The translations under genes and the position numbers were made by a program. From an uncultured Blautia sp. (GTDB lineage: Bacteria; Bacillota; Clostridia; Lachnospirales; Lachnospiraceae): a stretch of DNA of 64,000 nt. The DNA lies in contig CAKRMK010000016.1 in the NCBI GenBank assembly GCA_934364795.1, positions 9,378 through 73,377 on the forward strand, given 5' to 3'. Under the pieces are notes generated by a model. That model was given only the letters and a program-made list of their open reading frames with translations, ran no database searches and was not told the origin of the DNA. This document shows, in pieces, positions 16,592-25,715 of the stretch. The number at the start of each line of letters is the position of its first letter. Within the stretch, counting starts at the first letter, position 1.

Positions 16592-18103
16592 ATGGGTGAA
16601 GTTATTTTAACTATGAAGGATATTGATAAGTCCTTTCCTGGAGTTCATGCCCTGGATCATGTTAATTTCGAAGTGAAACGCGGTGAAGTACATGCACTTA
16701 TGGGAGAGAACGGAGCCGGAAAGTCCACACTGATGAAAGTACTGACAGGTATTTATCAGAAGGATTCCGGAACAATTACATACAAAGGTAAAGAAACTGA
16801 ATTTCACAATACCCGTGAAGCACAGGATGCCGGAGTTGTAATCGTACATCAGGAATTAAATATGATCGGAGATCTGACTGTTGCACAGAATATCTTTATC
16901 GGACGTGAGCCGAAAAAAGGTATCCGTGTAGACGACAAGAAAATGATCGAAGATTCCAAGAAATTATTTAAGGATCTGAACATTGAAATTGATCCAAGGG
17001 AAAAAATGAGTAATCTTACAGTTGGTAAACAGCAGATGTGTGAGATCGCAAAAGCGATTTCCCATAAAGCAGAGGTTATCATTTTTGATGAGCCGTCAGC
17101 TGCACTTACCGAAAAAGAGATTGCAGACTTATTCGAGATTATCAAAGACCTTCGTAAGAAGAATCTTGGTATCGTATATATCTCTCATCGTATGGATGAG
17201 ATCAAGGTTATTACCGACCGTGTAACTGTCATGCGAGACGGTGGTTATGTAGGAACCCTGATCACAGCAGAGAGTACAAAAGAAGATATCATCAATATGA
17301 TGGTTGGCCGTGTTATTTACGAAGATCCGAAAGACCACAGCATGGTTGCACCAGATGCACCTGTAGTTCTGAAAGTAGAGCATCTGAATGCAGGAAAGAT
17401 GGTTCAGGATGTAAGCTTTGAGCTTCGTAAGGGTGAGATTCTTGGTTTCTCCGGACTGATGGGAGCTGGACGTACAGAAACAGCAAGAGCGCTGTTTGGT
17501 GCAGATCCGAAACAGAGCGGTAAGATTTCTATTATGGGTAAAGATGGACAGCTGCATGAAGTAACCATCAACAGCCCACAGGATGCCGTTAAATATGGTA
17601 TTGGTTATCTGTCAGAGGACAGAAGAAGATATGGTGTTGTTGTTCAGAAATCTGTAACAGAGAACACCACTCTGGCTACAATGGAAGAATACTGTAATGG
17701 TTTATTCATCAACAAAGCCAAAGAGAAAAAAGTCACAGAAAAGTATGTCAAAGAGCTTGCAACCAAAACACCTACCACAGATCAGCTGGTTGTAAACCTT
17801 TCCGGTGGTAACCAGCAGAAGGTTGTTATTGCAAAATGGCTTACCCGTGACAGTGAGATCCTGATTTTCGATGAGCCGACAAGAGGTATCGATGTTGGTG
17901 CAAAGAACGAGATCTACAAATTAATGAGCAGACTTGCAGCAGAAGGAAAATCTATTATCATGATTTCTTCTGAAATGACAGAGATTCTCCGAATGAGTGA
18001 CCGTATCATCATCATGTGCGAAGGTAAAGTGACTGGAAATATTGATATTTCCGAAGCAACACAGGAGCGCATCATGGATAAGGCTACACGGAATATCGAT
18101 TAA
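16592..18103 (+). CDS. CUT2 sugar ABC transporter ATPase (RbsA/MglA-like)
   Basis: This is a 503-residue protein with two fused nucleotide-binding domains that powers import. The first domain has Walker A GENGAGKST (about 38-46), the signature-region LTVGKQQM and Walker B VIIFDEPSAAL. The second has a degenerate Walker A (GLMGAGRTE), as usual in this family, with signature NLSGGNQQKVVIAKW and Walker B ILIFDEPTRGID. GGGAGG precedes the ATG. It lies 20 bases after the first permease and 10 bases before the second. Confidence 0.95.
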   Translation: MGEVILTMKDIDKSFPGVHALDHVNFEVKRGEVHALMGENGAGKSTLMKVLTGIYQKDSGTITYKGKETEFHNTREAQDAGVVIVHQELNMIGDLTVAQNIFIGREPKKGIRVDDKKMIEDSKKLFKDLNIEIDPREKMSNLTVGKQQMCEIAKAISHKAEVIIFDEPSAALTEKEIADLFEIIKDLRKKNLGIVYISHRMDEIKVITDRVTVMRDGGYVGTLITAESTKEDIINMMVGRVIYEDPKDHSMVAPDAPVVLKVEHLNAGKMVQDVSFELRKGEILGFSGLMGAGRTETARALFGADPKQSGKISIMGKDGQLHEVTINSPQDAVKYGIGYLSEDRRRYGVVVQKSVTENTTLATMEEYCNGLFINKAKEKKVTEKYVKELATKTPTTDQLVVNLSGGNQQKVVIAKWLTRDSEILIFDEPTRGIDVGAKNEIYKLMSRLAAEGKSIIMISSEMTEILRMSDRIIIMCEGKVTGNIDISEATQERIMDKATRNID

Positions 18104-18113
18104 GGAGGGCGTC

Positions 18114-19091
18114 ATGACTAAGAAGAAAAAAAGTATTTTAAGTGATCAGAGATTTATTGTTTTGCTGGTTATCATTGCACTGTCAGCAATCTTTTCCTTC
18201 ATGAGTAAAGAGTTCAGACAGTACACAACCATCTTAAGTATGTTGGATTTCTCATACTATGATCTTCTGATGGCAATTGGTGTTACATTCCCGCTTATTA
18301 CCGGAGGTGTAGACCTGTCAATCGGAACCGGAATGGTATGTTACGCACTGATCGGCGGAACACTGGTAAGAAGCCAGAATGTTCCTGTAGTTGTTGCAAT
18401 GCTGATCTGTATCGTACTTGGAATTGCAATCGGTGCATTAAACGGTGTTCTTATCGGAATTATGAACCTTCCGCCATTCCTTGCTACACTTTGTACCTGT
18501 ATGATCACCCGTGGTGCTGGTTCTCTTTGCAGTGCAACACCATGGCCCACACTGACACAGCCAGGTGGATGGTTCCATTCCATCTTCAAGCTGACAATTG
18601 GTACAGGAAGAAGTGCTTCCAGATATCCAATCGGTTTCCTGTGGATGATCATTTTAGTTGTTCTGATGGAATTTGTTCTGAATCATACAAAATTCGGACG
18701 TTACACCATCGCAATCGGTTCCAACAAAGAAGCAGCAGCTCTTTCCGGAATCAATGTTAAGTTCTATCATGTAATGGTATATGTAGTTTGCGGTCTGTTT
18801 ACAGGACTTGCAGCTATCGCATATGCAGCAGTAACTCCTACCGTACAGCCTGGTACTGGTGCCGGACTTGAAATGGATGCTATCGGCGGTGTATTCGTTG
18901 GTGGTGTTGCAGCTTCCGGTGGTTACGGATCTGTAGTAGGAACTCTGGTTGGTATTTTCGTAATCATGCTGTTAAAAACAGGTCTTCCTTACATTGGCCT
19001 GCAGGCAAACTGGCAGCAGATTATTACAGGTATTGTACTGATCGTAGCAGTACTTATTGATATCCTGAAAGAAAAGAAAGCCGCAGCATAA
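18114..19091 (+). CDS. CUT2 sugar ABC transporter permease, second subunit
   Basis: This is an RbsC-like permease of 325 residues (GVTFPLITGGVDLSIGTGMVCYALIGG; TVQPGTGAGLEMDAIGGVFVGGVAASGGYGSVVGTLVGIF). I choose the ATG at 18114, after AAGGAGGG, rather than an in-frame upstream start at 18042 inside the ATPase gene. The chosen start removes an implausible hydrophilic extension and gives the same length as the first permease. It probably pairs with the product of 15594 as a heterodimeric channel. Confidence 0.93.
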   Translation: MTKKKKSILSDQRFIVLLVIIALSAIFSFMSKEFRQYTTILSMLDFSYYDLLMAIGVTFPLITGGVDLSIGTGMVCYALIGGTLVRSQNVPVVVAMLICIVLGIAIGALNGVLIGIMNLPPFLATLCTCMITRGAGSLCSATPWPTLTQPGGWFHSIFKLTIGTGRSASRYPIGFLWMIILVVLMEFVLNHTKFGRYTIAIGSNKEAAALSGINVKFYHVMVYVVCGLFTGLAAIAYAAVTPTVQPGTGAGLEMDAIGGVFVGGVAASGGYGSVVGTLVGIFVIMLLKTGLPYIGLQANWQQIITGIVLIVAVLIDILKEKKAAA

Positions 19092-19123
19092 AGCTGGAAA
19101 TAAAAGTTAAAAAAAGATAAAAG

Positions 19124-19149
19124 CAGGCCGGACGAAAAAGGCCGGTCTG
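19124..19149 (+). terminator. Intergenic hairpin before the binding-protein gene
   Basis: CAGGCCGG pairs with CCGGTCTG (one wobble) around a ten-base loop, but no T run follows directly. It may be a weak terminator or an mRNA processing or stability hairpin separating the permease from the strongly expressed binding protein. Confidence 0.5.
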
Positions 19150-19191
19150 TAAGAAAAAATTTCATAACGGATGTGAAGCGTCAGGGGTGTA

Positions 19192-19222
19192 TTGACGTAT
19201 CATCATAAAAAAACTATATAAT
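19192..19222 (+). promoter_or_regulatory. Candidate own promoter of the binding-protein gene
   Basis: TTGACG and TATAAT are 19 bases apart, 24 bases before the start codon. The spacing is long but both hexamers are good. This would let the binding protein be made in excess over the channel. Confidence 0.5.
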
Positions 19223-19245
19223 TTATTTTAAGGAGGAAGTATTAA

Positions 19246-20358
19246 ATGAAAGCAAAGAAAGTTATGGCATTAGTACTGTGTGCAGCAATGGTATCTGGTT
19301 TAGCAGCAACAACTGTAATGGCAGCTCCGGAAGATCAGTTCGATGGTCTTACAGCTAACGAAGCTTATGAGTTCCCGATGATGGTTAAATCCTTCCAGTC
19401 TACATACTGGGAAGCAGCTATGAAAGGTATGGACAAAGCTGCTGAAGAATTAGGTGTTACCTATACAGCACAGGGACCGAACAGTGAGTCTGATATCGCT
19501 GACCAGGTTAACATGATCAATACAGCAATCGCAGCTAATCCAGTTGGTTTAGGTCTTGCAGCTTGTGATACATCTTCTGTACAGGAAGCTCTTCAGACAT
19601 GTGCTGACAAAGGAATCCCGGTTGTTACATTTGATACAGGTATCGCTGATGCTCCAGAAGGATCTGTAGTTTGCGAAGTCTGCACAGATAACAATCAGGC
19701 TGGTGAAGTAGCAGCTGAGAATATGTATCCGGCAATCAAAGACGTTATTGCAAACGCTGATGGACAGGTTATCATCGGTGAGGTTAACCAGGATGCTACA
19801 GCTCTTAACATCCAGCAGCGTGGTACTGGATTCATCAACAAGATGATCGAGCTCGTTAAAGCTGATGGAAAAACAGTAGCAGTTAAAGGTAATGAGTTCT
19901 ATGTAAACGCAGCAGAAGGTGCAGACGCTGAAGAAGCTGACGCAGACGTTGTTATCCAGGTTGCTGTTCCGGCACAGACAACTGTAGAGCTTTGCTCCAC
20001 AGAGGCTCAGGCTATCCTTTCCCAGGAAAACTGCATCGCTATCTTCGGTTCCAACCAGGTTTCCGCAGAGGGTGTTCTCGCAGCTAACGCTAACCTGAAC
20101 GTTCTTGGTTCTGACGCAGCAGCAGGCGACGTTATCGGTGTTGGTTTCGATGCTGGTTCTATCATTAAAGCAGCTGTAACAGATGGCACATTCCTTGGTG
20201 CAGTTACACAGTCTCCTCTGATGATGGGCTACTATGCAATCTATGCTCTGACAGCAGCAGCTAACGGCGAAGAGCTTGAGGATGTTCCTACAGCTGGTTA
20301 CTGGTATGATTCTACAAACATCGACTCTGAAGATATCGCTCCAAACCTTTATGACTAA
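19246..20358 (+). CDS. CUT2 sugar ABC transporter substrate-binding protein
   Basis: This is a 370-residue extracellular binding protein. The signal peptide (about 1-27) ends TTVMAAPED, an ordinary signal-peptidase-I site. The only cysteine there (LVLC) is not a lipobox, so how the protein stays at the surface is unclear. The mature protein has the ribose-type fold (FPMMVKSFQSTYWEAAMKGMDKAAEELG; GLGLAACDTSSVQEALQTCADKGIPVVTFDTG; VIGVGFDAGSIIKAAVTDGTFLGAVTQSPLMMGYYAI). GGAGGAAG precedes the ATG. It ends the first CUT2 operon and probably has its own promoter. The ligand is a sugar or polyol, not determined. Confidence 0.93.
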   Translation: MKAKKVMALVLCAAMVSGLAATTVMAAPEDQFDGLTANEAYEFPMMVKSFQSTYWEAAMKGMDKAAEELGVTYTAQGPNSESDIADQVNMINTAIAANPVGLGLAACDTSSVQEALQTCADKGIPVVTFDTGIADAPEGSVVCEVCTDNNQAGEVAAENMYPAIKDVIANADGQVIIGEVNQDATALNIQQRGTGFINKMIELVKADGKTVAVKGNEFYVNAAEGADAEEADADVVIQVAVPAQTTVELCSTEAQAILSQENCIAIFGSNQVSAEGVLAANANLNVLGSDAAAGDVIGVGFDAGSIIKAAVTDGTFLGAVTQSPLMMGYYAIYALTAAANGEELEDVPTAGYWYDSTNIDSEDIAPNLYD

Positions 20359-20418
20359 TTTATTATAAAAGTCCTGGAGTGCGTAAGCGCAAAATAGCTC
20401 TTTTATAAAATGAAATAG

Positions 20419-20446
20419 ACCCCCGGGGCAATGCCCTGGGGGTTTT
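20419..20446 (+). terminator. Terminator of the first CUT2 operon
   Basis: An 11-bp very GC-rich stem (CCCCCGGGGC against GCCCTGGGGG) with an AAT loop is followed by TTTT, 60 bases after the binding-protein stop. Confidence 0.92.
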
Positions 20447-20691
20447 CTGGTAAAAATAAACTGATTTGCAAATAAGGACACTTTTTTGGACAAACAAGGG
20501 TCTTATCTATTGATGAATATTATAGTACTATGATATCATCAATTATGAAAGCGACTGTATAATGGGAAAAGAAAATACAGTACGGAACTGTTGCTGTTCA
20601 CTGGCAATATTCTCTGTGCATTGCAAAGCATGTTGTTGTGAACGGAGTGAACAGTAACACGGAACTTACATATTGAGGAGGTTTTATAAAA
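20447..20691 (+). promoter_or_regulatory. Leader region of the rhamnulokinase gene
   Basis: The stretch from 20359 to 20691 has no gene. After the terminator it holds two adjacent perfect 10-bp palindromes (ATAGTACTAT at 20522-20531, ATGATATCAT at 20530-20539), a -10-like TATAAT at 20558-20563 without a good -35, and then the leader hairpin at 20590-20658. A regulated promoter with operator is likely. Nothing else is recognised here. Confidence 0.5.
20590..20658 (+). repeat. Leader hairpin repeat, copy in front of rhaB
   Basis: GTTGCTGTTCACT (20590-20602) and AGTGAACAGTAAC (20646-20658) are inverted repeats of 13 bases with one wobble. The element lies between the -10 box and the ribosome site. 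The same design recurs at 45844-45903 and, more weakly, at 15514-15569. Confidence 0.72.
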
Positions 20692-22095
20692 ATGACAAAA
20701 TATTATCTTGCAGTAGATATCGGTGCTTCAAGCGGACGACTGATTCTGGGACATCTTGAGAATGGAAAGATGGAGCTTGAGGAAGTTCATCGTTTTGAGA
20801 ATGGAATGGTAAAGAAAGACGGCGAGCTTTGCTGGGAATTTGACAGACTTTTCCAGGAAATCAAGAACGGTCTTAAGAAATGTAAAGAAATCGGCAAGAT
20901 CCCGGTAAGCATGGGCGTAGATACATGGGGCGTTGACTTTGTACTGATGGACAAAGATGACAAGGTTCTTGGAAATACAGTTGGTTATCGTGATCACAGA
21001 ACAGAAGGAATGGATGAGGAAGTTTATAAGACCATTTCTCTGGAAGATCTTTATGCACGTACCGGTATCCAGAAAGCAATTTTCAACACAGTTTACCAGC
21101 TGATGGCAGTTAAGAAAAAACATCCGGAATATCTGGAGCAGGCAGAAACTATGCTTCATGTACCAGACTATTTCCATTATCTGCTCACAGGAAAGAAAAC
21201 CTGTGAATATACAGAGGCAACTACAGGCCAGCTTGTAAGCCCTGAGACTAAGGACTGGGATTATGAACTGATTGACATGCTGGGATATCCAAGAAAAATG
21301 TTCCAGAAGCTGATCATGCCAGGTACAAGTATCGGACACTTCACAGAAGAAGTAAAAGCAGAGGTTGGTTTTGACGTAGAAGTTGTAGCACCTGCTACAC
21401 ACGATACAGGTTCAGCAGTTCTTGCAGTTCCGGCAAATGACGACGATTTTATTTACATCAGTTCCGGAACCTGGTCACTGATGGGACTGGAAAGAGAGAA
21501 AGCAGACTGCTCCAAGAAGAGCTGTGAAATGAACCTTACCAACGAAGGTGGATACGCTGGAAGATTCCGTTATCTGAAGAACATTATGGGACTTTGGATG
21601 ATTCAGTCTGTACGTCATGAATTTGATGATAAATACGGATTTGCAGAAATCTGCCAGATGGCAGAGGAAGCAAAAGATTTCCCGTCCAGAGTAGATGCAA
21701 ATGATGAATGCTTCCTTTCTCCTGAGAATATGACAGAAGAAGTAAAAGATTATTGCCGCAGAACCGGACAGAAAGTTCCGGAAACCTTAGGCGAAATTGC
21801 AACTGTTATCTACACAAGCCTTGCAGAGTGCTATGCAAAAACTGCAAAGGAACTGGAAGAGATGACTGGCAGAACATACAGCCGTATCCATGTTGTAGGC
21901 GGCGGATCCAATGCCGGATACTTAAATGAGCTTACAGCAAAGGCAACTGGCAAAGAAGTTCATGCAGGCCCGGGAGAGGCAACTGCAATTGGTAACATTA
22001 CCGCTCAGATGCTGAAAGCAGAAGAGTTCAAATCTATCGAAGAGGCTCGTACAACCATTCATGAGTCCTTCGGAATCAAGGTATACAAGGCTTAA
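20692..22095 (+). CDS. rhaB: Rhamnulokinase (FGGY family)
   Basis: The enzyme phosphorylates L-rhamnulose, or possibly L-fuculose, at O1 with ATP. It is 467 residues, against about 489 for E. coli RhaB. Landmarks are YYLAVDIGASSGRLILG (4-20), MGVDTWGVDFVLMD (74-87), YRDHRTEGM (99-107), catalytic D238 in PATHDTGSAV, YISSGTWSLMG and HVVGGGSNAGYLNELTAKATG. RhaB-type kinases have also been recruited as fuculokinases in gut bacteria, and this genome has fucI and fucU nearby, so either 6-deoxy sugar is possible. GAGGAGG lies upstream of the ATG. A 6-deoxyhexose isomerase-family gene follows 123 bases later and a rhamnose-like transporter lies in the next divergent block. Confidence 0.9.
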   Translation: MTKYYLAVDIGASSGRLILGHLENGKMELEEVHRFENGMVKKDGELCWEFDRLFQEIKNGLKKCKEIGKIPVSMGVDTWGVDFVLMDKDDKVLGNTVGYRDHRTEGMDEEVYKTISLEDLYARTGIQKAIFNTVYQLMAVKKKHPEYLEQAETMLHVPDYFHYLLTGKKTCEYTEATTGQLVSPETKDWDYELIDMLGYPRKMFQKLIMPGTSIGHFTEEVKAEVGFDVEVVAPATHDTGSAVLAVPANDDDFIYISSGTWSLMGLEREKADCSKKSCEMNLTNEGGYAGRFRYLKNIMGLWMIQSVRHEFDDKYGFAEICQMAEEAKDFPSRVDANDECFLSPENMTEEVKDYCRRTGQKVPETLGEIATVIYTSLAECYAKTAKELEEMTGRTYSRIHVVGGGSNAGYLNELTAKATGKEVHAGPGEATAIGNITAQMLKAEEFKSIEEARTTIHESFGIKVYKA

Positions 22096-22218
22096 TCTGA
22101 GAATAAAGACAGCCGGATTATACAAAATCAGTTCGATAGTATCTGTAATACCGGTTCCAATTTTGGATATCCGGTATTACAGGAATATGATATATCAAAT
22201 TAAACAGGAGGTACTACT

Positions 22219-23637
22219 ATGTTAGTAAACACAAAAGCAAAAGTTGGTGTATTTTCTATTGCTTTAGGCGCATATCTGCCTCAGTTCCCGTCACTGGTTC
22301 CAGAGTTTGAGGCACAGTATGAGGCATTTAAGAAAACAATTCCGGATACTGTAGAGATCATTGACGGAGGAATGGTAACAACCAAAGAGCAGGCAATGGA
22401 AGCCGGAGATAAATTCCGTGCAGCAGATGTTGATCTTGTTTTTCTTCAGATGCTGACCTACGCTACATCCTACAATATGCTTCCTGCAATTCGTGATCTT
22501 GATGTTCCGGTTGTTCTTGTAAACGTTCAGAAACTGAAAGCTCTGGATTACGATCATACAGATATCGCTACATGGCTTGGCGAAGGCTATGCCTGTGGTG
22601 CTGTTGGAGAAGCAGTTGCTGACCTTGAGAGAGCCGGCAAGAGACATGCTGTTATCACAGGTGTTGTAGAAGGCGGAGATCCAGGCGTTCAGGCTGAGAT
22701 CGAAGACTGGTGCAAGGCTGCACAGGTAAGAAGAAGATTCCGTGATACAAATATTGCACAGATCGGAAGACCTTACCCAGGTATGATGGATCTTTACATT
22801 GATGAGACTAACCTGTACAACAGAATGTTCCTCTACACCAAACAGTTTGATTGGGAGAAGATGTGGGCAATCGCTGATGATATCACAGATGAGGATGCAA
22901 TTCGTGCAAAAGCTCAGGACATCATTGATACCTTTGATATTGAAGGTGGCGGAACAATCGAGAAAGTATGGGATATGGCAAAATACGTTGTAGCATTTGA
23001 GAAATGGGTAAAAGAGGAGCATCTTGGAATGATCGCTTCCCATTATGACGGATTTGCACAGGGCAAGGCTGGTGTCCTTGACAGTATGCTGATCCCGGCA
23101 TTCTCCATGCTGATCAAACAGGGTACTGCATGTGCTGTTGAAGGTGATATGAAGGTTGCCATGGCAATGAGTATTCTGAAAACAATTTCCGGTACCGGCC
23201 AGCTTTCTGAGATGTATTCCATCGACTTCAACGATGACATCTGCATTATCGGCCATTCCGGAAGCGGTGATGCTGACATCTCCGACAAGAAGCCAACCAT
23301 GAAGATTGTACCAGTATTCCACGGCAAAACAGGCGGCGGATATCTGACACAGTTTTATCCATACACAGGCCCGGTTACTTATCTTGCAATTACACAGGAT
23401 GCTGACGGACACTTCAAATTCGTTGTAGCAGAAGGTGTAAATGAAGAGGGACCAATCCTTTCCTTTGGTGATACCAACATGAGAACACGCTTCACATGTG
23501 GCGCAAGAGAGTTTGTAAACCGCTGGAGCGAAGCAGGCCCGACTCATCATATGGCAGCTGCAACAGGAAGACATATCGATACTATCCTGAAAGTTGCAAA
23601 GATCTTCAATGTACCGGTTGATATTGTAACAAGATAA
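22219..23637 (+). CDS. L-fucose/L-arabinose isomerase superfamily protein
   Basis: This is a probable aldose-ketose isomerase of 472 residues, related to AraA/FucI rather than to RhaA. VDLVFLQMLTYATS and VVLVNVQKL belong to the N-terminal Rossmann-like domains. The likely metal-binding core is ACAVEGDMKVAMA, GQLSEMYSIDFNDDICIIGHSGSGD (E and H) and the late THHMAAATGRH. AGGAGG precedes the ATG. Directly behind a rhamnulokinase, it is a good candidate for the isomerase feeding that kinase, replacing classical RhaA. No aldolase for the kinase product is present in the window. L-arabinose or L-fucose are alternative substrates. Confidence 0.85.
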   Translation: MLVNTKAKVGVFSIALGAYLPQFPSLVPEFEAQYEAFKKTIPDTVEIIDGGMVTTKEQAMEAGDKFRAADVDLVFLQMLTYATSYNMLPAIRDLDVPVVLVNVQKLKALDYDHTDIATWLGEGYACGAVGEAVADLERAGKRHAVITGVVEGGDPGVQAEIEDWCKAAQVRRRFRDTNIAQIGRPYPGMMDLYIDETNLYNRMFLYTKQFDWEKMWAIADDITDEDAIRAKAQDIIDTFDIEGGGTIEKVWDMAKYVVAFEKWVKEEHLGMIASHYDGFAQGKAGVLDSMLIPAFSMLIKQGTACAVEGDMKVAMAMSILKTISGTGQLSEMYSIDFNDDICIIGHSGSGDADISDKKPTMKIVPVFHGKTGGGYLTQFYPYTGPVTYLAITQDADGHFKFVVAEGVNEEGPILSFGDTNMRTRFTCGAREFVNRWSEAGPTHHMAAATGRHIDTILKVAKIFNVPVDIVTR

Positions 23638-23752
23638 TCGAAATAAATATAAAACAGAAACAATAACAACAATAGTAATAATAATAAGACCATTTAAGCT
23701 GCTGGAAGCAGCAGCCCATCTACATGGTTTTACACACACATATTCATATTCC

Positions 23753-23825
23753 AAAAAGAGAGTCCACAGATTGGTGTCTTAACGAAATGCCATTGATCTG
23801 TAGGCTCTCTTTTTTGTTTCCGGCA
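23753..23825. terminator. Bidirectional terminator between convergent genes
   Basis: AAAAAGAGAG (23753-23762) and CTCTCTTTTT pair perfectly, and CACAGAT/ATCTGTA extends the stem inward. A and T runs on both sides allow it to stop both the isomerase message and the oppositely directed kinase message. Confidence 0.9.
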
Positions 23826-23837
23826 TACTATGATATA

Positions 23838-25691
23838 CTATTTATTAATGCTGTGAACAGTCTCTGTTATTTCGCCATCCTTTTTCGCTGGAATCCTGAT
23901 CTGAACTTCCGTTCCTTTTCCAACATAGCTGGAATAGGACAGGCCATATTTTGCACCATACAGAACCTGAAGCCTTCTGTGGGTATTGTAAATGGCAATA
24001 TTGGTTCCGCCCGAAACACTGGTTCCATCGCCTGAAAGGATTACCGGCAATTTATCCGGGGCAATTCCAACTCCATCATCAGAAATCAGTAAAACTACGT
24101 CATTTTCTTCCATCCATCCAGTCAGAACAATGGTACCAGCCTTAGAAGGCTTTTCAAGAATACCGTGAAGAATAGAATTTTCCACAACCGGCTGTAGAGT
24201 AAGCTTTGGAATCTGATATTCCATAAGCTCATCCGGAATATCGGAAATAAAGGAAATACTGTCGTGATAACGCATATTCTGCAAATGTACGTAGATAGAA
24301 ACATGTTCCTCTTCTTTTGCAATGGTGCTGATTCCCTTTTTACGGCTAAGGGTCAGCTTGTAAAAGCGGGAAAGACTTTGCACTGCATTGCAGACCTCCT
24401 GGGTCCGTCCCTGCTGCGCCATCCAGTTGATCATATCCATTGTGTTATAAAGAAAATGAGGATTGATCTGCGCCTGAAGGGAATTAAATTCTGCAATACG
24501 TAAATCCTCCGCAGCCTGCGCCTGTTTTTCCATAAGCTGATTCATTTTGCGGGTCATATAATTGTAAGTATCGATCAAATCACCAATTTCGTCATGTGCA
24601 CTGGGGCTATCCATGGGAACAGGCGGTCCGTGGCGCACAGTCCGCATCTGGCTGATTACAGAAGAAATACGCCCGGTAATGGATTTGGACAAAGTACTGG
24701 CAAGCAAAAAGGCAAGCACCAGAACTGCAATATAAATGGACAAAAACTGAAGAACCAGAATATTACTCTGGGTAATCAGAGGCTGGGAAGGAAGCACCGT
24801 TACCATAAACCATCCCGGCTGTTTGATCCGGTAAAATCCCACATATACCGTCTGTCCAAGAATATCCTGTTCCACAAAGCTGTTGGAGGACATATAGGAT
24901 TCCATGATCTTGTCATAATCCAGCCAGTAAATTCCGGCAAGAGAATTGCTGGAGGCAGATACCAGATTGTTTCTTTCATTCATAATATAAGAAACGCTGC
25001 CGTCCAGTGTAAGGTTTCCGGACAAAATCTGCTGAAAATCTTCACTGGAATAGTAAACAGCCATATAAGCATCATAGGTTCCACTGTCAAAAATCACAGA
25101 AGCATGTGTGATATAAGCCAGATCCCCATATGCTTCCTGTTCCCTGGCCCCAAGATAGAAAGAAGGACAAAAAAGCTGGGGAACCCGGCTTCCGCGGAAA
25201 ATTCCATACCAGTAAGTACCCTTGGCCTGCTCCAGGGAAAGAAAGGTATCCTTAAGATTGTCAGACTGCAAAAAAGCATTCATATCAGAAGCAGAATCCT
25301 TTGGGATTTCCATATATATTTTTACATTGGTTACAGGCGTATCCGCAATGAGCTGGCTGATATTACGGGAAAATCTGGCTGCATCTTGTGAAGCTGCAAG
25401 GTCGGAAAAAGAATCTGTTATGGTATTTTTGAAAAGAGTCTGGTAAAAATCCTGGGAAGAAATCTGTGTACTTACATCCAGAATTTTCTGAATGGACTCT
25501 TCAATCAGCGGGGCGGTATCGGCAGAACGGTCCTGCTCCTGCCGGATCGTATAGGAAACTACCATGTCATAAGCTCTTCCGTAAAAGAAGAAAAGAATGG
25601 CAATTGCAGGAATTGCCACAATAAGAAGAAGTACCAGGGTGAATTTGGACTGAAGCTTCAGGTCCTGGTACCATTGTTTTAATGTCTGCAA
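23838..25691 (-). CDS. Sensor histidine kinase, YesM type (second system)
   Basis: This is a 617-residue membrane kinase. Transmembrane helix 1 is at about 17-40, a large extracellular sensor region at about 42-305, helix 2 at about 308-332 (VLQFLSIYIAVLVLAFLLA), then HAMP, the His_kinase domain with H412 in QINPHFLYNTMD, the N-box PVVENSILHG and the G-box ISDDGVGI. It lies 24 bases downstream of its response regulator on the same strand. The pair is divergent from the RhaTPQS-like operon, its likely target. Unlike the first system there is no anchored binding protein, so sensing is presumably through the extracellular domain or the transporter. Confidence 0.93.
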   Translation of the reverse strand: MQTLKQWYQDLKLQSKFTLVLLLIVAIPAIAILFFFYGRAYDMVVSYTIRQEQDRSADTAPLIEESIQKILDVSTQISSQDFYQTLFKNTITDSFSDLAASQDAARFSRNISQLIADTPVTNVKIYMEIPKDSASDMNAFLQSDNLKDTFLSLEQAKGTYWYGIFRGSRVPQLFCPSFYLGAREQEAYGDLAYITHASVIFDSGTYDAYMAVYYSSEDFQQILSGNLTLDGSVSYIMNERNNLVSASSNSLAGIYWLDYDKIMESYMSSNSFVEQDILGQTVYVGFYRIKQPGWFMVTVLPSQPLITQSNILVLQFLSIYIAVLVLAFLLASTLSKSITGRISSVISQMRTVRHGPPVPMDSPSAHDEIGDLIDTYNYMTRKMNQLMEKQAQAAEDLRIAEFNSLQAQINPHFLYNTMDMINWMAQQGRTQEVCNAVQSLSRFYKLTLSRKKGISTIAKEEEHVSIYVHLQNMRYHDSISFISDIPDELMEYQIPKLTLQPVVENSILHGILEKPSKAGTIVLTGWMEENDVVLLISDDGVGIAPDKLPVILSGDGTSVSGGTNIAIYNTHRRLQVLYGAKYGLSYSSYVGKGTEVQIRIPAKKDGEITETVHSINK

Positions 25692-25715
25692 AATAAGTCA
25701 CACTCCTTTAAACGG

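Noticed and set aside
22291..23754. Long antisense reading frame (487 codons) opposite the isomerase gene
   Set aside because: It is covered by a conserved isomerase on the plus strand. Its composition (many Cys, Asn, Ile) is typical of a shadow frame, and it runs through the terminator.
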